This document shows, piece after piece, positions 20,207-30,069 of a stretch of DNA of 64,000 nt. How positions within the stretch are numbered: position 1 is the stretch's first letter; the number at the start of each line of letters is the position of its first letter. This DNA comes from Cherax quadricarinatus (taxonomy: Eukaryota; Arthropoda; Malacostraca; Decapoda; Parastacidae): assembly GCF_038502225.1 (NCBI RefSeq), contig NC_091298.1, positions 45,167,457 to 45,231,456 of the forward strand, in the 5' to 3' direction. The translations under genes and the position numbers were made by a program. Under the pieces are notes generated by a model, which saw only the letters and a program-made list of their open reading frames with translations, searched no databases and was not told the origin of the DNA.

Positions 20207-23200
20207 ATACTGATACAGATACTAATGCCGGAAAAAAATCCCCCCCCCCAGTACCAACAATACCACCAGTCCGATAACATTCTTCTTTGCAAATATACAG
20301 GGTCTAAAGCCAGCAACAAACAACAAAATACCTTTCATCTGTGGACTGCTTGCAGAGGCAAAGGCAATGTTCGTGGCTTTCACTGAGACCCACATAAAGG
20401 ATCACTTGGACAACGAAATATGGATCCCAGGTTACAACCTATACAGATGTGACAGAGTGAACAGGCAAAAGGGGGGGGTTGGCCTGTACATTGCAGAGTC
20501 ACTTGTTCGCACAGAACTGCTTAATGCCTCAAATGATGTAGTGGAAGTTTTAGCAGTAGAGATCGAGAACCAAAACCTAGTCATTGTCGTAGTCTACAAG
20601 CCTCCAGATGCAACATCCCAGCAATTCCAGGAACAGCTGTTAAAAATTGACCACTGTCTGGACAATCTTCCAGCTCCTGCACCCAACATCTTGCTCCTGG
20701 GGGATTTCAACTTAAGGCACCTAAAATGGAGGAATATAGCAAATAATATTGTTGCAGTAATAACACCAGGAGGCAGCTCTGATGAAAACTCACACTCACA
20801 CAAGCTTTTAAATCTCTGCACAAAATTCAATTTAAACCAGCAAATAATAGAGCCTACTAGAATGGAGAATACACTAGACCTCATCTTCACTAACAATGAT
20901 GATCTGATAAGAAATGTCACCATATCAAAAACAATATACTCAGATCAAAACATAATTGAAGTTCAGACATGTATGCGCGGAGCCCCAGACCGACAAAATG
21001 AGATTAGTCAAGAGGGAGCATTCACCAAATTCAACTTCAATAACAAAAACATAAAGTGGGACCAAGTAAACCAAGTCCTAACCGATATAAGCTGGGAAGA
21101 TATACTAAGCAACATAGACCCCAACTTATGCCTAGAACAGATTAACTTGGTGGCACTCGATGTATGCACAAGACTTATTCCTCTAAGAAAAAGGAGGAGT
21201 AGATGTAAAATAGAAAGAGACAGGCGCTCCCTTTACAGGCGACGGAAAAGAATAACAGAGCGGCTAAAAGAGGTCAATCTATCTGAAATGCGTAGGGAGA
21301 CACTGGTCAGAGAAATAGCAAACATCGAACTTAAGCTAAAGGAATCTTATAGGAGTCAGGAATCGTGGGAAGAACTAAAAGCCATAAATGAAATCGAAAG
21401 AAACCCAAAGTATTTCTTCTCCTATGCCAAATCAAAGTCGAGAACAACGTCCAGTATTGGGCCCTTACTTAAACAAGATGGGTCCTACACAGATGACAGC
21501 AAGGAAATGAGTGAGCTACTCAAGTCCCAATATGACTCGGTTTTTAGCAAGCCACTAACCAGACTGAGAGTCGAAGATCAAAATGAATTTTTTATGAGAG
21601 AGCCACAGAACTTGGTTAACACAAGCCTATCTAATGTTATCCTGACGCCAAATGACTTCGAACAGGCGATAAATGACATGCCCATGCACTCTGCCCCAGG
21701 GCCAGACTCATGGAACTCCGTGTTCATCAAGAACTGCAAGAAGCCCCTATCACGAGCCTTTACCATCCTATGGAGAGGAAGCATGGACACGGGGGTCGTC
21801 CCACAGTTACTAAAAACAACAGACATAGCCCCACTCCACAAAGGGGGCAGTAAAGCAACAGCAAAGAACTACAGACCGATAGCACTAACATCCCATATCA
21901 TAAAAATCTTTGAAAGGGTCCTAAGAAGCAAGATCACCACCCATCTAGAAACCCATCAGTTACACAACCCAGGGCAACATGGGTTTAGAACAGGTCGCTC
22001 CTGTCTGTCTCAACTATTGGATCACTACGACAAGGTCCTAGATGCACTAGAAGACAAAAAAATGCAGATGTAATATATACAGACTTTGCAAAAGCCTTCG
22101 ACAAGTGTGACCATGGCGTAATAGCGCACAAAATGCGTGCTAAAGGAATAACAGGAAAAGTCGGTCGATGGATCTATAATTTCCTCACTAACAGAACACA
22201 GAGAGTAGTAGTCAACAGAGTAAAGTCCGAGGCAGCCACGGTGAAAAGCTCTGTTCCACAAGGCACAGTACTCGCTCCCATCTTGTTCCTCATCCTCATA
22301 TCTGACATAGACAAGGATGTCAGCCACAGCACCGTGTCTTCCTTTGCAGATGACACCCGAATCTGCATGACAGTGTCTTCCATTGCAGACACTGCAAGGC
22401 TCCAGGCGGACATCAACCAAATCTTTCAGTGGGCTGCAGAAAACAACATGAAGTTCAACGATGAGAAATTTCAATTAGTCAGATATGGTAAACACGAGGA
22501 AATTAAATCTTCATCAGAGTACAAAACAAATTCTGGCCACAAAATAGAGCGAAACACCAACGTCAAAGACCTGGGAGTGATCATGTCGGAGGATCTCACC
22601 TTCAAGGACCATAACATTGTATCAATCGCATCTGCTAGAAAAATGACAGGATGGATAATGAGAACCTTCAAAACGAGGGATGCCAAGCCCATGATGACAC
22701 TCTTCAGGGATATTGCTGGAATATTGGAATATTGCTGCACACTAACAGCACCTTTCAAGGCAGGTGAAATTGCCGACCTAGAAAATGTACAGAGAACCTT
22801 CACGGCGCACATAACGGAGATAAAACACCTCAATTACTGGGAGCGCTTGTGGTTCCTAAACCTGTACTCCCTGGAACGCAGGCGGGAGAGATACATGATT
22901 ATATACACCTGGAAAATTCTAGAGGGACTAGTACCGAACTTGCACACGAAAATCACTCACTACGAAAGCAAAAGACTTGGCAGACGATGCAACATCCCCC
23001 CAATGAAAAGCAGGGGGGTCACTAGCACGTTAAGAGACCATACAATAAGTGTCAGGGGCCCAAGACTGTTCAACTGCCTCCCAGCATACATAAGGGGAAT
23101 TACCAACAGACACCCTGGCAGTCTTCAAGCTGGCAATGGACAAGCATCTAAAGTCGGTTCCTGATCAGCCGGGCTGTGGCTCGTACGTTGGTTTGCGTGC

Positions 23201-23280
23201 AGCCAGCAGTAACAGCCTGGTTGATCAGGCTCTGATCCACCAGGAGGCCTGGTCACAGACCGGGCCGCGGGGGCGTTGAC
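20207..23280 (+). mobile_element. LINE-B copy 2, 5' truncated
   Basis: Nearly colinear with the long copy at 29885-34447. It starts at GATACAGATACTAATGCCGG, the ORF1/ORF2 junction, and ends in the 3' terminus at CCCCCGGAACTCC. The A/C homopolymer after the ORF2 start (A7 T C10, versus A8 T C8) throws the first codons out of frame. After 23280 the sequence continues into an inverted internal LINE-B fragment. Confidence 0.9.
20221..23275 (+). pseudogene. LINE-B ORF2 (endonuclease-RT), three frameshifts
   Basis: 20367-22073 carries the endonuclease (ETHIKDHLDNEIW, LLLGDFNLRHLKW, IYSDQNIIEVQ) and RT fingers (NYRPIALTSHIIKIFERV). The SDH catalytic histidine has become Q (SDQN; SDHN in the other copies), which would impair cleavage. 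A deletion near 22060 in an A-run (AAAAAAATGCAG versus AAAAAGAATGCAG) breaks the frame. 22133-23164 continues with GTVLAPILFLI, FADDTRI and the thumb. A third shift at about 23110 (ACACCC versus ACCCC) changes the last ~50 residues. A stretch near 22705-22730 is also replaced relative to copy 1. Non-functional. Confidence 0.88.
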
Positions 23281-23343
23281 CCCCGGAACTCCATGGAACA
23301 CGGAGTTCCATGAGTTGGCCCTGGGGCAGAGTGCATGGGCATG

Positions 23344-23640
23344 GCCCGGTGGCCTGGTGGCTAAAGCTCCTGCTTCACACACGGAGGGCCCGGGTTCGAT
23401 TCCCGGCGGGTGGAAACATTTCGACACGTTTCCTTACACCTGTTGTCCTGTTCACCTAGCAGCAAATAGGTACCTGGGTGTTAGTCGACTGGTGTGGGTC
23501 GCATCCTGGGGGACAAGATTAAGGACCCCAATGGAAATAAGTTAGACAGTCCTCGATGACGCACTGACTTTCTTGGGTTATCCTGGGTGGCTAACCCTCC
23601 GGGGTTAAAAATCCGAACGAAATCTTATCTTATCTTATCT
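23344..23640 (+). mobile_element. SINE-A (tRNA-derived), plus strand
   Basis: About 297 bp. The tRNA-like head has an A-box-like element at 23350-23360 and a perfect B box at 23393-23403. The body includes AAGGACCCCAATGGAAATAA and GACTTTCTTGGGTTATCC, and the tail is a (TCTTA)n repeat. Two body segments match the LINE-C 3' UTR. A second copy is at 45541-45837, minus strand. Non-coding; it would be transcribed by RNA polymerase III and mobilised by a LINE. Confidence 0.88.
23350..23403 (+). promoter_or_regulatory. RNA polymerase III internal promoter (A and B boxes) of SINE-A
   Basis: B box GGTTCGATTCC (23393-23403) matches the tRNA consensus exactly. TGGCCTGGTGG (23350-23360) fits an A box with about one mismatch. 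The 32-bp gap between them is typical of tRNA genes. The minus-strand copy keeps the same B box at 45775-45785. Confidence 0.8.
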
Positions 23641-23671
23641 GTCATTTATCGCCTGTTCGAAGTCATTTGGC

Positions 23672-23940
23672 TTAAGGCTTCCCTCCCCGCCTCATTTCAA
23701 GACTTCCCTTTCTGACCATTTCCCTGGGCATTGCCTTTGCCACGTACTCCACCCTCCTTCTCAACCATCTCCCCCCCCCCCTTCTGTTGTGGCCCTCTCT
23801 TAGAGTCACTCTGTGTACCATAACCCCATACCTTTTTCCCTGGCCTCTGCGCCGGCGTCAGAACATCGTCCGAATCTGACACCGCCACCCTTTTCCTCGT
23901 AACTCCCTCAGTCTCCATATCTATGTCCTGGGAGTCCTCA
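23672..23940 (-). pseudogene. Fragment of Tx1-like LINE ORF1 C-terminus
   Basis: Minus-strand frame 23918-23697 contains TRKRVAVSDSDDVLTPAQRP. This is nearly the same as TRKRAATSDSDDVLTPAQRP in the relic at 12126-13484 and is related to SRKRTAASEIDEVITPGQRP in the intact ORF1. Glycine/lysine-rich sequence follows before a stop. It is only the C-terminal basic tail of the RNA-binding ORF1 protein, without zinc knuckle or flanking LINE sequence. Confidence 0.75.
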
Positions 23941-23947
23941 CAATGGA

Positions 23948-24499
23948 GTGTACAGCCATTTGGACAAGGTACAAATGTAATATAACTTGTGAGTTCATTA
24001 CTTTTGTACCTTGTTCAAATGGCTGTACACCCGAAATTCAAACTCATTTTGTTTTACATTGTCTGTGAAAATAATTTCAATCTAATCATTAATAATAGAG
24101 AACTTAAAAGCAATAGGTTAAAATATTACTTTCCAGAAATTGGGGAAAGAGCGAATACAACTCATTACGTCAAAAAAATCACAAATATTGCATTACTTGG
24201 GGCTTTTTCTTATTGTTTCCCCTATACATTACGACGTTTTCTCTAGTAAAGAACAGAGGTAACAGAGAAAACCATTCTCTTATAGCTAGGAACTTAAGTA
24301 AATTATTCATCGTGTTCCACCAGCACCCACAGGTATAATATGCAATTAATATTATTTTGGCCGTCTCTATTAGGCCTTTATCTTATTTATCTTATGTCTG
24401 CTATCATTATTGAATAATTGGTATAATCAGATAAAGATTATTAGTCATAATAGCGACAGTATAAAAGACATTGTGACGTTATTTTGTTTAATATCTTAA
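23948..24499 (+). mobile_element. Element E, copy 1
   Basis: A ~550-bp dispersed sequence repeated at 45926-46477 with high identity. It begins with a hairpin (34-bp arms, 23948-23981 and 23997-24030, 15-bp spacer), contains a conserved 75-codon frame, and ends GTTATTTTGTTTAATATCTT. I could not assign it to a known superfamily. Confidence 0.7.
24019..24246 (+). CDS. Conserved small ORF of element E (hypothetical, 75 aa)
   Basis: Opens with MAVHPKFK and ends YTLRRFL before TAG. The paralogous frame at 45996-46226 keeps the frame over 76 codons, with a compensated indel near KKITNIAL / KKSQIRIAL and a number of substitutions. The frame also stays open upstream through the hairpin. The peptide is basic and aromatic-rich (NNFNLIINN, KYYFPEIGERANTTHYVKK), possibly the C-terminal end of a larger transposon protein. 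I recognise no domain and assign no function. Retention of the frame in two copies could reflect recent duplication alone. Confidence 0.4.
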   Translation: MAVHPKFKLILFYIVCENNFNLIINNRELKSNRLKYYFPEIGERANTTHYVKKITNIALLGAFSYCFPYTLRRFL

Positions 24500-24568
24500 T
24501 TCGCCTCCATGTCCTTCCAGGGCACTCGCACTGTCAAGGTAAATATTATAACTTACCTTTGAATAAAA

Positions 24569-24690
24569 ATCGATACCATGCCTAACCCTTCTAGGGTAGG
24601 GTAGGTGCCTGAGCCCGAGCCTTTAGCTCATAAGACTGTCATTCCCATTAGCCCCCTTGGGGCGGGGATGGCAGACCAGAGGCCTAGCTA
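24569..24690 (+). mobile_element. SINE-B partial copy (3' truncated)
   Basis: Head and first part of the body (ATCGATACCATGCCTAACCC to CAGAGGCCTAGCTA). It stops where the minus-strand LINE-C tail begins (GTAAGTAAATTTATTC). Confidence 0.8.
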
Positions 24691-24709
24691 GTAAGTAAAT
24701 TTATTCAGG

Positions 24710-25004
24710 ATCGACACCATGCCCAGCCTTTCTAGGGTAGGGTAGGTGCCTGAGCCCGAGCCTTTAGCTCATAAGACTGTCATTCCCATTTGCCCCCTTG
24801 GGGCGGGGATGGCAGACCAGAGAGGCCTAGCTTGTGGCTAGGCCTGGGGACAGTTGGTCCCAAAGATGAGGAGGTACTTGTGCCTCCTCCCATGGGAGAC
24901 TTAGGTCTCAGACACTCCCTAAAGAGGGAGCCAAGGCCGGGCCACCACTTGGAAAAGGCCTGGGCCGGGAGAATACCGGCTAATCTTTAATAATAAAATA
25001 ATAA
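24710..25004 (+). mobile_element. SINE-B, full length, inserted in the LINE-C tail
   Basis: Complete copy from ATCGACACCATGCCCAGCC to GGAGAATACCGGCTAATC with an (AAT)n tail. It is flanked by the 10-bp target-site duplication TTTATTCAGG at 24700-24709 and 25005-25014, which belongs to the LINE-C tail. No clear tRNA A/B boxes. The 3' part GGAGAATACCGG resembles the end of 5S rRNA (GGGAATACCGGG-like), but this is too short to be conclusive. Confidence 0.85.
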
Positions 25005-25110
25005 TTTATTCAGGTATACACAAATACAGTTACATAGAATTATCATACATAGCAGCATATGTGTAGAGAACCTAGGATAACCCAAAAAAGTCAGACAGAG
25101 TGATTTATTT

Positions 25111-26812
25111 CCATTGGCCAATATCTAACTTACCATTGCTATCCAAAATCTTTGAGAAACTCGTGCACAGGAGACTGTACTCATTTATAACGGCTCAAAA
25201 CATACTCAACCCCTGCCAGTTTGGATTCAGGAAAAATAAAAGCACTAATGATGCAATCATAAAAATGCTAGATCTGCTTTACACAGCATTGGAAAATAAG
25301 GAATATCCACTAGGAATTTTTATTGACCTAAGAAAAGCTTTTGACACAGTAAACCACGAAATCCTACTCCACAAACTTGACCACTACGGTATAAGAGGCC
25401 ATGCGCTTGCTTATTTCAAATCTTACATTACTAATAGGTATCAGTACGTCACCATTAAAGACACAGCATCAGCAACACGGCCACTTGATACTGGAGTTCC
25501 GCAGGGAAGTGTCCTTGGTCCCCTGCTCTTCCTCATATACATCAATGACCTTCCAAACGTATCCCAACACCTGAAACCCATTCTCTTTGCTGATGACACG
25601 ACTTATGTCATCTTTCACCCTAATCTTGCCACCCTCAACACCATTGTGAATGAGGAGCTGATTAAAATATCGACTTGGATGACAGCCAATAAACTTACGC
25701 TTAACACTGACAAAACTTACTATATTATGTTTGGTAGCAGAGCAGGAGATGCACAAATTAACATTAAGATTGACAACACTCTAATTACCAGAAATAATGG
25801 GGGAAAATTCCTAGGCTTATACCTTGACAACAACCTGAATTTCAGCACCCATATCCAGCATATAGCCAAAAAAGTATCCAAAACGGTTGGGATCCTCTCC
25901 AAGATACGATACTACGTGCAGCAAAATGCCCTTCTCACACTATACCACTCACTTATTTATCCATACCTCACCTATGCTATTTGTGCTTGGGGATCAACTG
26001 CAGCAACACACCTAAAGCCAATAATAACCCAACAAAAAGCTGCAGTAAGAATAATCACTAAATCCCATCCCTGGCAGCACACCCCCCCCCCCCACTCTTC
26101 AAAGATCTAAACTTACTCCCAGTTCAGTACATCCACACTTACTACTGTGCAATCTATATCTACAGGGCCTTAAACTCTAATATCAACCTTGACCTAAAAC
26201 GCTTTCTTGATAGTTGTGACAGAACCCACAGGCATAACACCAGAAACAAACATCTCTACGACATTCCCCGTGTCCGACTAAACCTTTACAAAAATTCAAT
26301 GTATGTCAAAGGCCCTAAAATCTGGAATACCCTACCTGAGAACTCTAGAACTGCAGACACATTCATCACCTTCAAAACTACCATTAGAAAACATCTTATC
26401 TCCCTGATACACCCCGTCAACTAACTACACGAATACCACCTGGTGGTTCACACTTACACTCGCTCACTCATTTGACCATAAACAGAAATATTAATCTCAG
26501 TCTTAAAATAATGAATCCTGTGATACTCCAATACTGAAACTATATACTGTGCCAAAACAAAAGCATTCACATTGCTAAACTCACAAACTAGTATTTAGTC
26601 ACTTAGCCCTAATACCAACTTACCTCATAATTTGTAATATTTTACAATTAAGAATAAAACTAAGTATGCCCGAAATGCCTAGCCATGCTAAGCGTTCTAG
26701 TGGTACACTCTGTAATCACAATTTTACTACATGTAAACCAAACAATAACCAAATTTCTGTAAACTCAGCATTGTAATCCTTATAGAGAATAAACTTTGAA
26801 TTGGGGTCCTTT
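25111..26812 (+). mobile_element. LINE-D (L2/CR1-like), 5' truncated, inserted in LINE-C 3' UTR
   Basis: A plus-strand LINE beginning inside the RT fingers and ending near AGAATAAACTTTGAA. Both edges carry ATTGG, and the LINE-C 3' UTR reads ATTTCCATTGGGGTCC across the site in other copies. This is therefore a clean insertion with a ~5-bp duplication. Confidence 0.85.
25113..26424 (+). pseudogene. LINE-D reverse transcriptase and C-terminal domain, one frameshift
   Basis: 25100-26110 is an open RT with FEKLVHRRLYSF, GFRKNKSTNDAI, FIDLRKAFDTVNH, GVPQGSVLGPLLFLIYIND, catalytic FADD at 25586-25597, and the thumb with FLGLYLDNNLNF. The frame shifts in a C12 run at 26082-26093. The next frame continues the same protein (LFKDLNLLPVQYIHTY, RNKHLYDIPRVRLNLYKN, KGPKIWNTLPEN) to a stop at about 26422. 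The C-terminal pattern is typical of L2/CR1-group LINEs. The homopolymer shift could be a sequencing error, but the missing N-terminal endonuclease means the copy is 5' truncated anyway. Confidence 0.87.
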
Positions 26813-28968
26813 TACCTTATTATTATTATAATGTAACGGTTATAATATTTTCTTATTATTCTACAATGAAGATAACATCTTATTATCATACTAAAAAGAC
26901 TATCTACAATATGAGGCTCATTACTAGGAATAAGGTAAAATTTACACGTATGTTAGCTAAAAAATAGAAAATCATTCCCCTCCCTTTCTGTAGCTACATT
27001 CATCAGACACCTTTTGGCACTCTTCTTGAACTGGTTCATGTTATGACTGGCTTTGACATGTGCGGGTAGTCTGTTCCATTCCTTTATTGCTGTACAATAA
27101 AAGGTGTTTGAAGCCTGGCCAATGACTGTAGGTACTACAAAGTTGTGCTCTCTCCCCCTAGTACTATGATTGCTTTGGTTCCCGACCTTGACAAAATTAA
27201 CAGCAAGATATTCTGGACACTGTTTGTGAGCAATTTTATAAACATGATTTAGCTTCAATTGTTTTACTCTGTCTTCAACATTCAGCATATCCAACTGCTG
27301 TAATTCATCCTGGCCTACATGTTCTCTTGATCCCAGCCCCAGGATGAATCTTACGATTTTGTTCTGGGTGATTTGCAGTCTATCTTTCAGTTTTTTTTGT
27401 CAAGGCAGAGACCATGAAGAGCAAGCGTAATCCATATGGCATTGTATAAGGGCTAGACATAGGGTCCTGCGAGCCTCAGTAGGTAGACACTGTGCTTGTC
27501 TATACAGGAACTTCAGTCTGGCATTCGCTTTCTTTACTACACTGTTCCCTATCAATTCTCCTGACATGCATGGGTCAAAGGGGATTCCCAGATATTTTAC
27601 TGATGAAACCAAAGTGATGGGCTCCCCATTACACTGAACAGTAAAATTATTTACCCTTCTCAGTTTATGTTTCGTTCCAAAGAGAATGGTTTCAGTTTTC
27701 CCTAGGTGTAATGATAGTTTGTTGTCTACTAACCATTTGCTGCAGGACTCCAGTTCCAGTGTTAAAACATTAGCAATATCTTGTGGGTCTTTACCTGACA
27801 CTAACAGAGCACTGTCATCTGCATACAGTAAGAGTTTGCACTTGACACTGATAGGCATATCATTGACATAACATAAGAATAATAAGGGACCCAGAATACT
27901 ACCTTGGGGAACTCCACATGTTATCGGCAGGGGTTCTGATTCCGTTTTGTTGATTTTGACTATTTGTCTCCTGTTGCTAAGGTAGGACTTAAACCAGCCT
28001 ACAGAACCTATACCGATAGCTTGAAGTTTCTTACATAATATATTGTGGTTCACAGTATCGACGGCCTTTTGCAGGTCTAAGGTTACCATACCTATAAGGT
28101 TTCCCTTTGACATTTCAGTTCTCAGGTAATCCATCAGATTAATAAGGGAGGTGTCGGTTGAGTAGGATCTTCTAAAGCCCGATTGATAGCTATGGAGAAT
28201 GTTGTTGTCATTAAGGTACTTAACTACTTGAGAATACACCACCCTCTCTAGAATTTTAGATATTATACTGAGTAGACTAACAGGCCTATAGTTGCTTACA
28301 TCAGACCTACTATTTTTCTTGAAGATAGGAGTAACTCTGGCCTCCTTGAACCCCTCCAGTACGGTATTTGTGGTGATTGATAGATTTATTATGTGAACAA
28401 TAGGGATTGACAGTTCAGAAGCACCATCTTTTAGGAACTTAGACAGGATGTTATCAGGGCCTGTGCTCTTAGTTGGGTTTAACCTGCTTAGTTCTTTTTG
28501 AATAAAGTCATGAGATACACTTAATAGTTGACAACTGTTTGGGGTTACCCCTTTATTGGTATAGTATGTTTGAAACTTATCAGAGTCTGTGTTAAAGGTA
28601 TTAGATGCAGCTGGTAGTTTACTTACTAGTGTTGATGCAACAGATGTGTAGTAGGAATTAAAGCAATTTGCCACCTTAGATGTTTCGTGGCATACCTCAT
28701 TATCGATAGTGAGTACTATGTTAGACCTTTCTACTGGCTTATGGCTATACCCCAACTGTTTTAGTTGTTGCCAGAGCTTTCTGGGGTTATGCTTATACTC
28801 TTCAATTTTTGAGCAATAGTGCTTTGCCTTTGCTCCTTTTATAAGTCTCTGTACTCTGTTCCTCACCCTTTGGAATTCATTTAGTGCTGCAATATCCTGT
28901 CTGTTTGCTTTAAATCTTTTTAGCAGATGGTCTCTGAATTTCATATTATCTAATATCTCAGTATTCAT
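26813..28968 (-). pseudogene. LINE-C RT, C-terminal domain and 3' UTR
   Basis: Minus-strand RT frame 28968-27400: RVQRLIKGAKAKHYCSKIEE, GFKEARVTPIFKKNSRSD, NYRPVSLLSIISKILERV, TLDLQKAVDTVNHN, GVPQGSILGPLLFLCYVND, the catalytic YADD, and HMDYACSSWSLP. One missing base at about 27403 creates a stop. The next frame continues (LQITQNKIVRFILGLG, MLNVEDRVKQLKLNHVYK) to FLFFS with a stop at 26953-26967. 26813-26950 is 3' UTR that continues beyond LINE-D at 25110. A truncated paralogue at 46606-47395 confirms the C-terminus. The RT belongs to the CR1/Jockey group. Confidence 0.88.
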
Positions 28969-29885
28969 CCAGGGTTCAGTTCTTCGTTTAATCCTAAACT
29001 TTTAACTGGTGCAATATTATCAAGGATGGTAGTGAACATTGTTTTGAATTTTTCCCAGGCATCGTTTACGTTCGTGCAACGTGTTATCTCTGTCCAGTCA
29101 CAATTGTGTAGCCTATTTACCAGTGTTTCTTTACTGTAGTTTCTAGTTGACCTCATTTTTATTGTCCTGTGTAGGCCTATCCTATCCCTAGTGATTTTCC
29201 TGGTGCAGTAAATGATGAAATGATCACTAAGACCTGTGGTAATGACGCCTGACTGACTAATGTTCTCAGAGCGGTTACAAAGTATGTGGTCAATTAGGGT
29301 GGCTGAGAACTGTGTGATCCGGGTTGGTGTATTAACTAGTTGAGTGTAACTATTTAATCCTAGAATTTGCTTATACCTTTTGCATAGCCCGTTATTTTGC
29401 TGCTGAAAACAGATATTGAAGTCGCCCAGTATTATTGTCTCGCAATTGTTTTCAACTCCGGACAAGACTCTGGAAAAGTCTTCTAAGAACTGGTCCTGGG
29501 TAGGAGGGCGGTAACTAGTTCCTACTAAGATGGGTTTGGTCTTGGGAAGCAGCACTTCAAACCATAGAATCTCCAGTTTATTGTTATTTAAATCAGGTCT
29601 TGGGTTGTAAACTAAGTCATTTCTAATGTAGGCACATACTCCACCACCCTTTCTGTTCCTATCTAAGCGTTTTATATTGTAACCTTCTATTTTGACCTCG
29701 TCGTCAGTCACCGTATCATCCAACCAGGATTCAGAGATGGTTATATCTGCCGCCCTAATTTTGTTAGCTAGAATCCTAATCTCTACCAATTTAGGAAGAA
29801 GTGATCTTGCGTTGACATGAATAAAGTGAAGGCCTGGTTTCAAATGGTTTCGTTGGACAATAAAGCAGACTGTAAACGGATGGGG
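28965..29885 (-). pseudogene. LINE-C APE-type endonuclease domain
   Basis: Minus-strand frame with the APE signature order: FIHVNARSLLPKLVEI, ISESWLDD, KGGGVCAYIRND, GTSYRPPTQDQ, ETIILGDFNI and TTGLSDHFIIY (SDH near the C-terminus). It would nick the genomic target to prime reverse transcription. A single-base frameshift around 28,990, just before the RT frame, ends this part with LNEELNPG; in the other frame the linker reads RTEPWMNTEI and joins the RT. The N-terminal continuation lies on the far side of the LINE-B and Tx1-like insertions. Confidence 0.87.
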
Positions 29886-30069
29886 TTGTAGGCGTCCTTA
29901 TAAACACAAACATTAAATATATATCAGGAACGTGCACGGTAAGCTGTCCAATATACAAAAACAGTTAGAAACAGAAATACAAAAGCTAGAGCTTCATTTA
30001 AGGAGGTTATTAATAGAATATTCAAGAGTTTGCTAGTAGAATTGCAGTAAATCAACTATCCAAATCATT

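Larger units (their letters stand above)
23287..23671 (-). mobile_element. Inverted internal LINE-B fragment, split by SINE-A
   Basis: 23287-23343 is the reverse complement of LINE-B ORF2 around 21679-21733 (GGCCCTGGGGCAGAGTGCAT). 23641-23671 is the reverse complement of the adjoining 21648-21678 (CATTTATCGCCTGTTCGAAG). The two pieces abut in LINE-B, so SINE-A inserted between them. The join to the preceding LINE-B 3' end lies in a small palindrome, GGAACTCC...GGAGTTCC. Confidence 0.8.

Noticed and set aside
23344..23420. Functional tRNA gene
   Set aside because: Has A/B-box-like sites and a T-arm-like stem but no proper anticodon arm or acceptor pairing, and continues into a SINE body with a simple-repeat tail.
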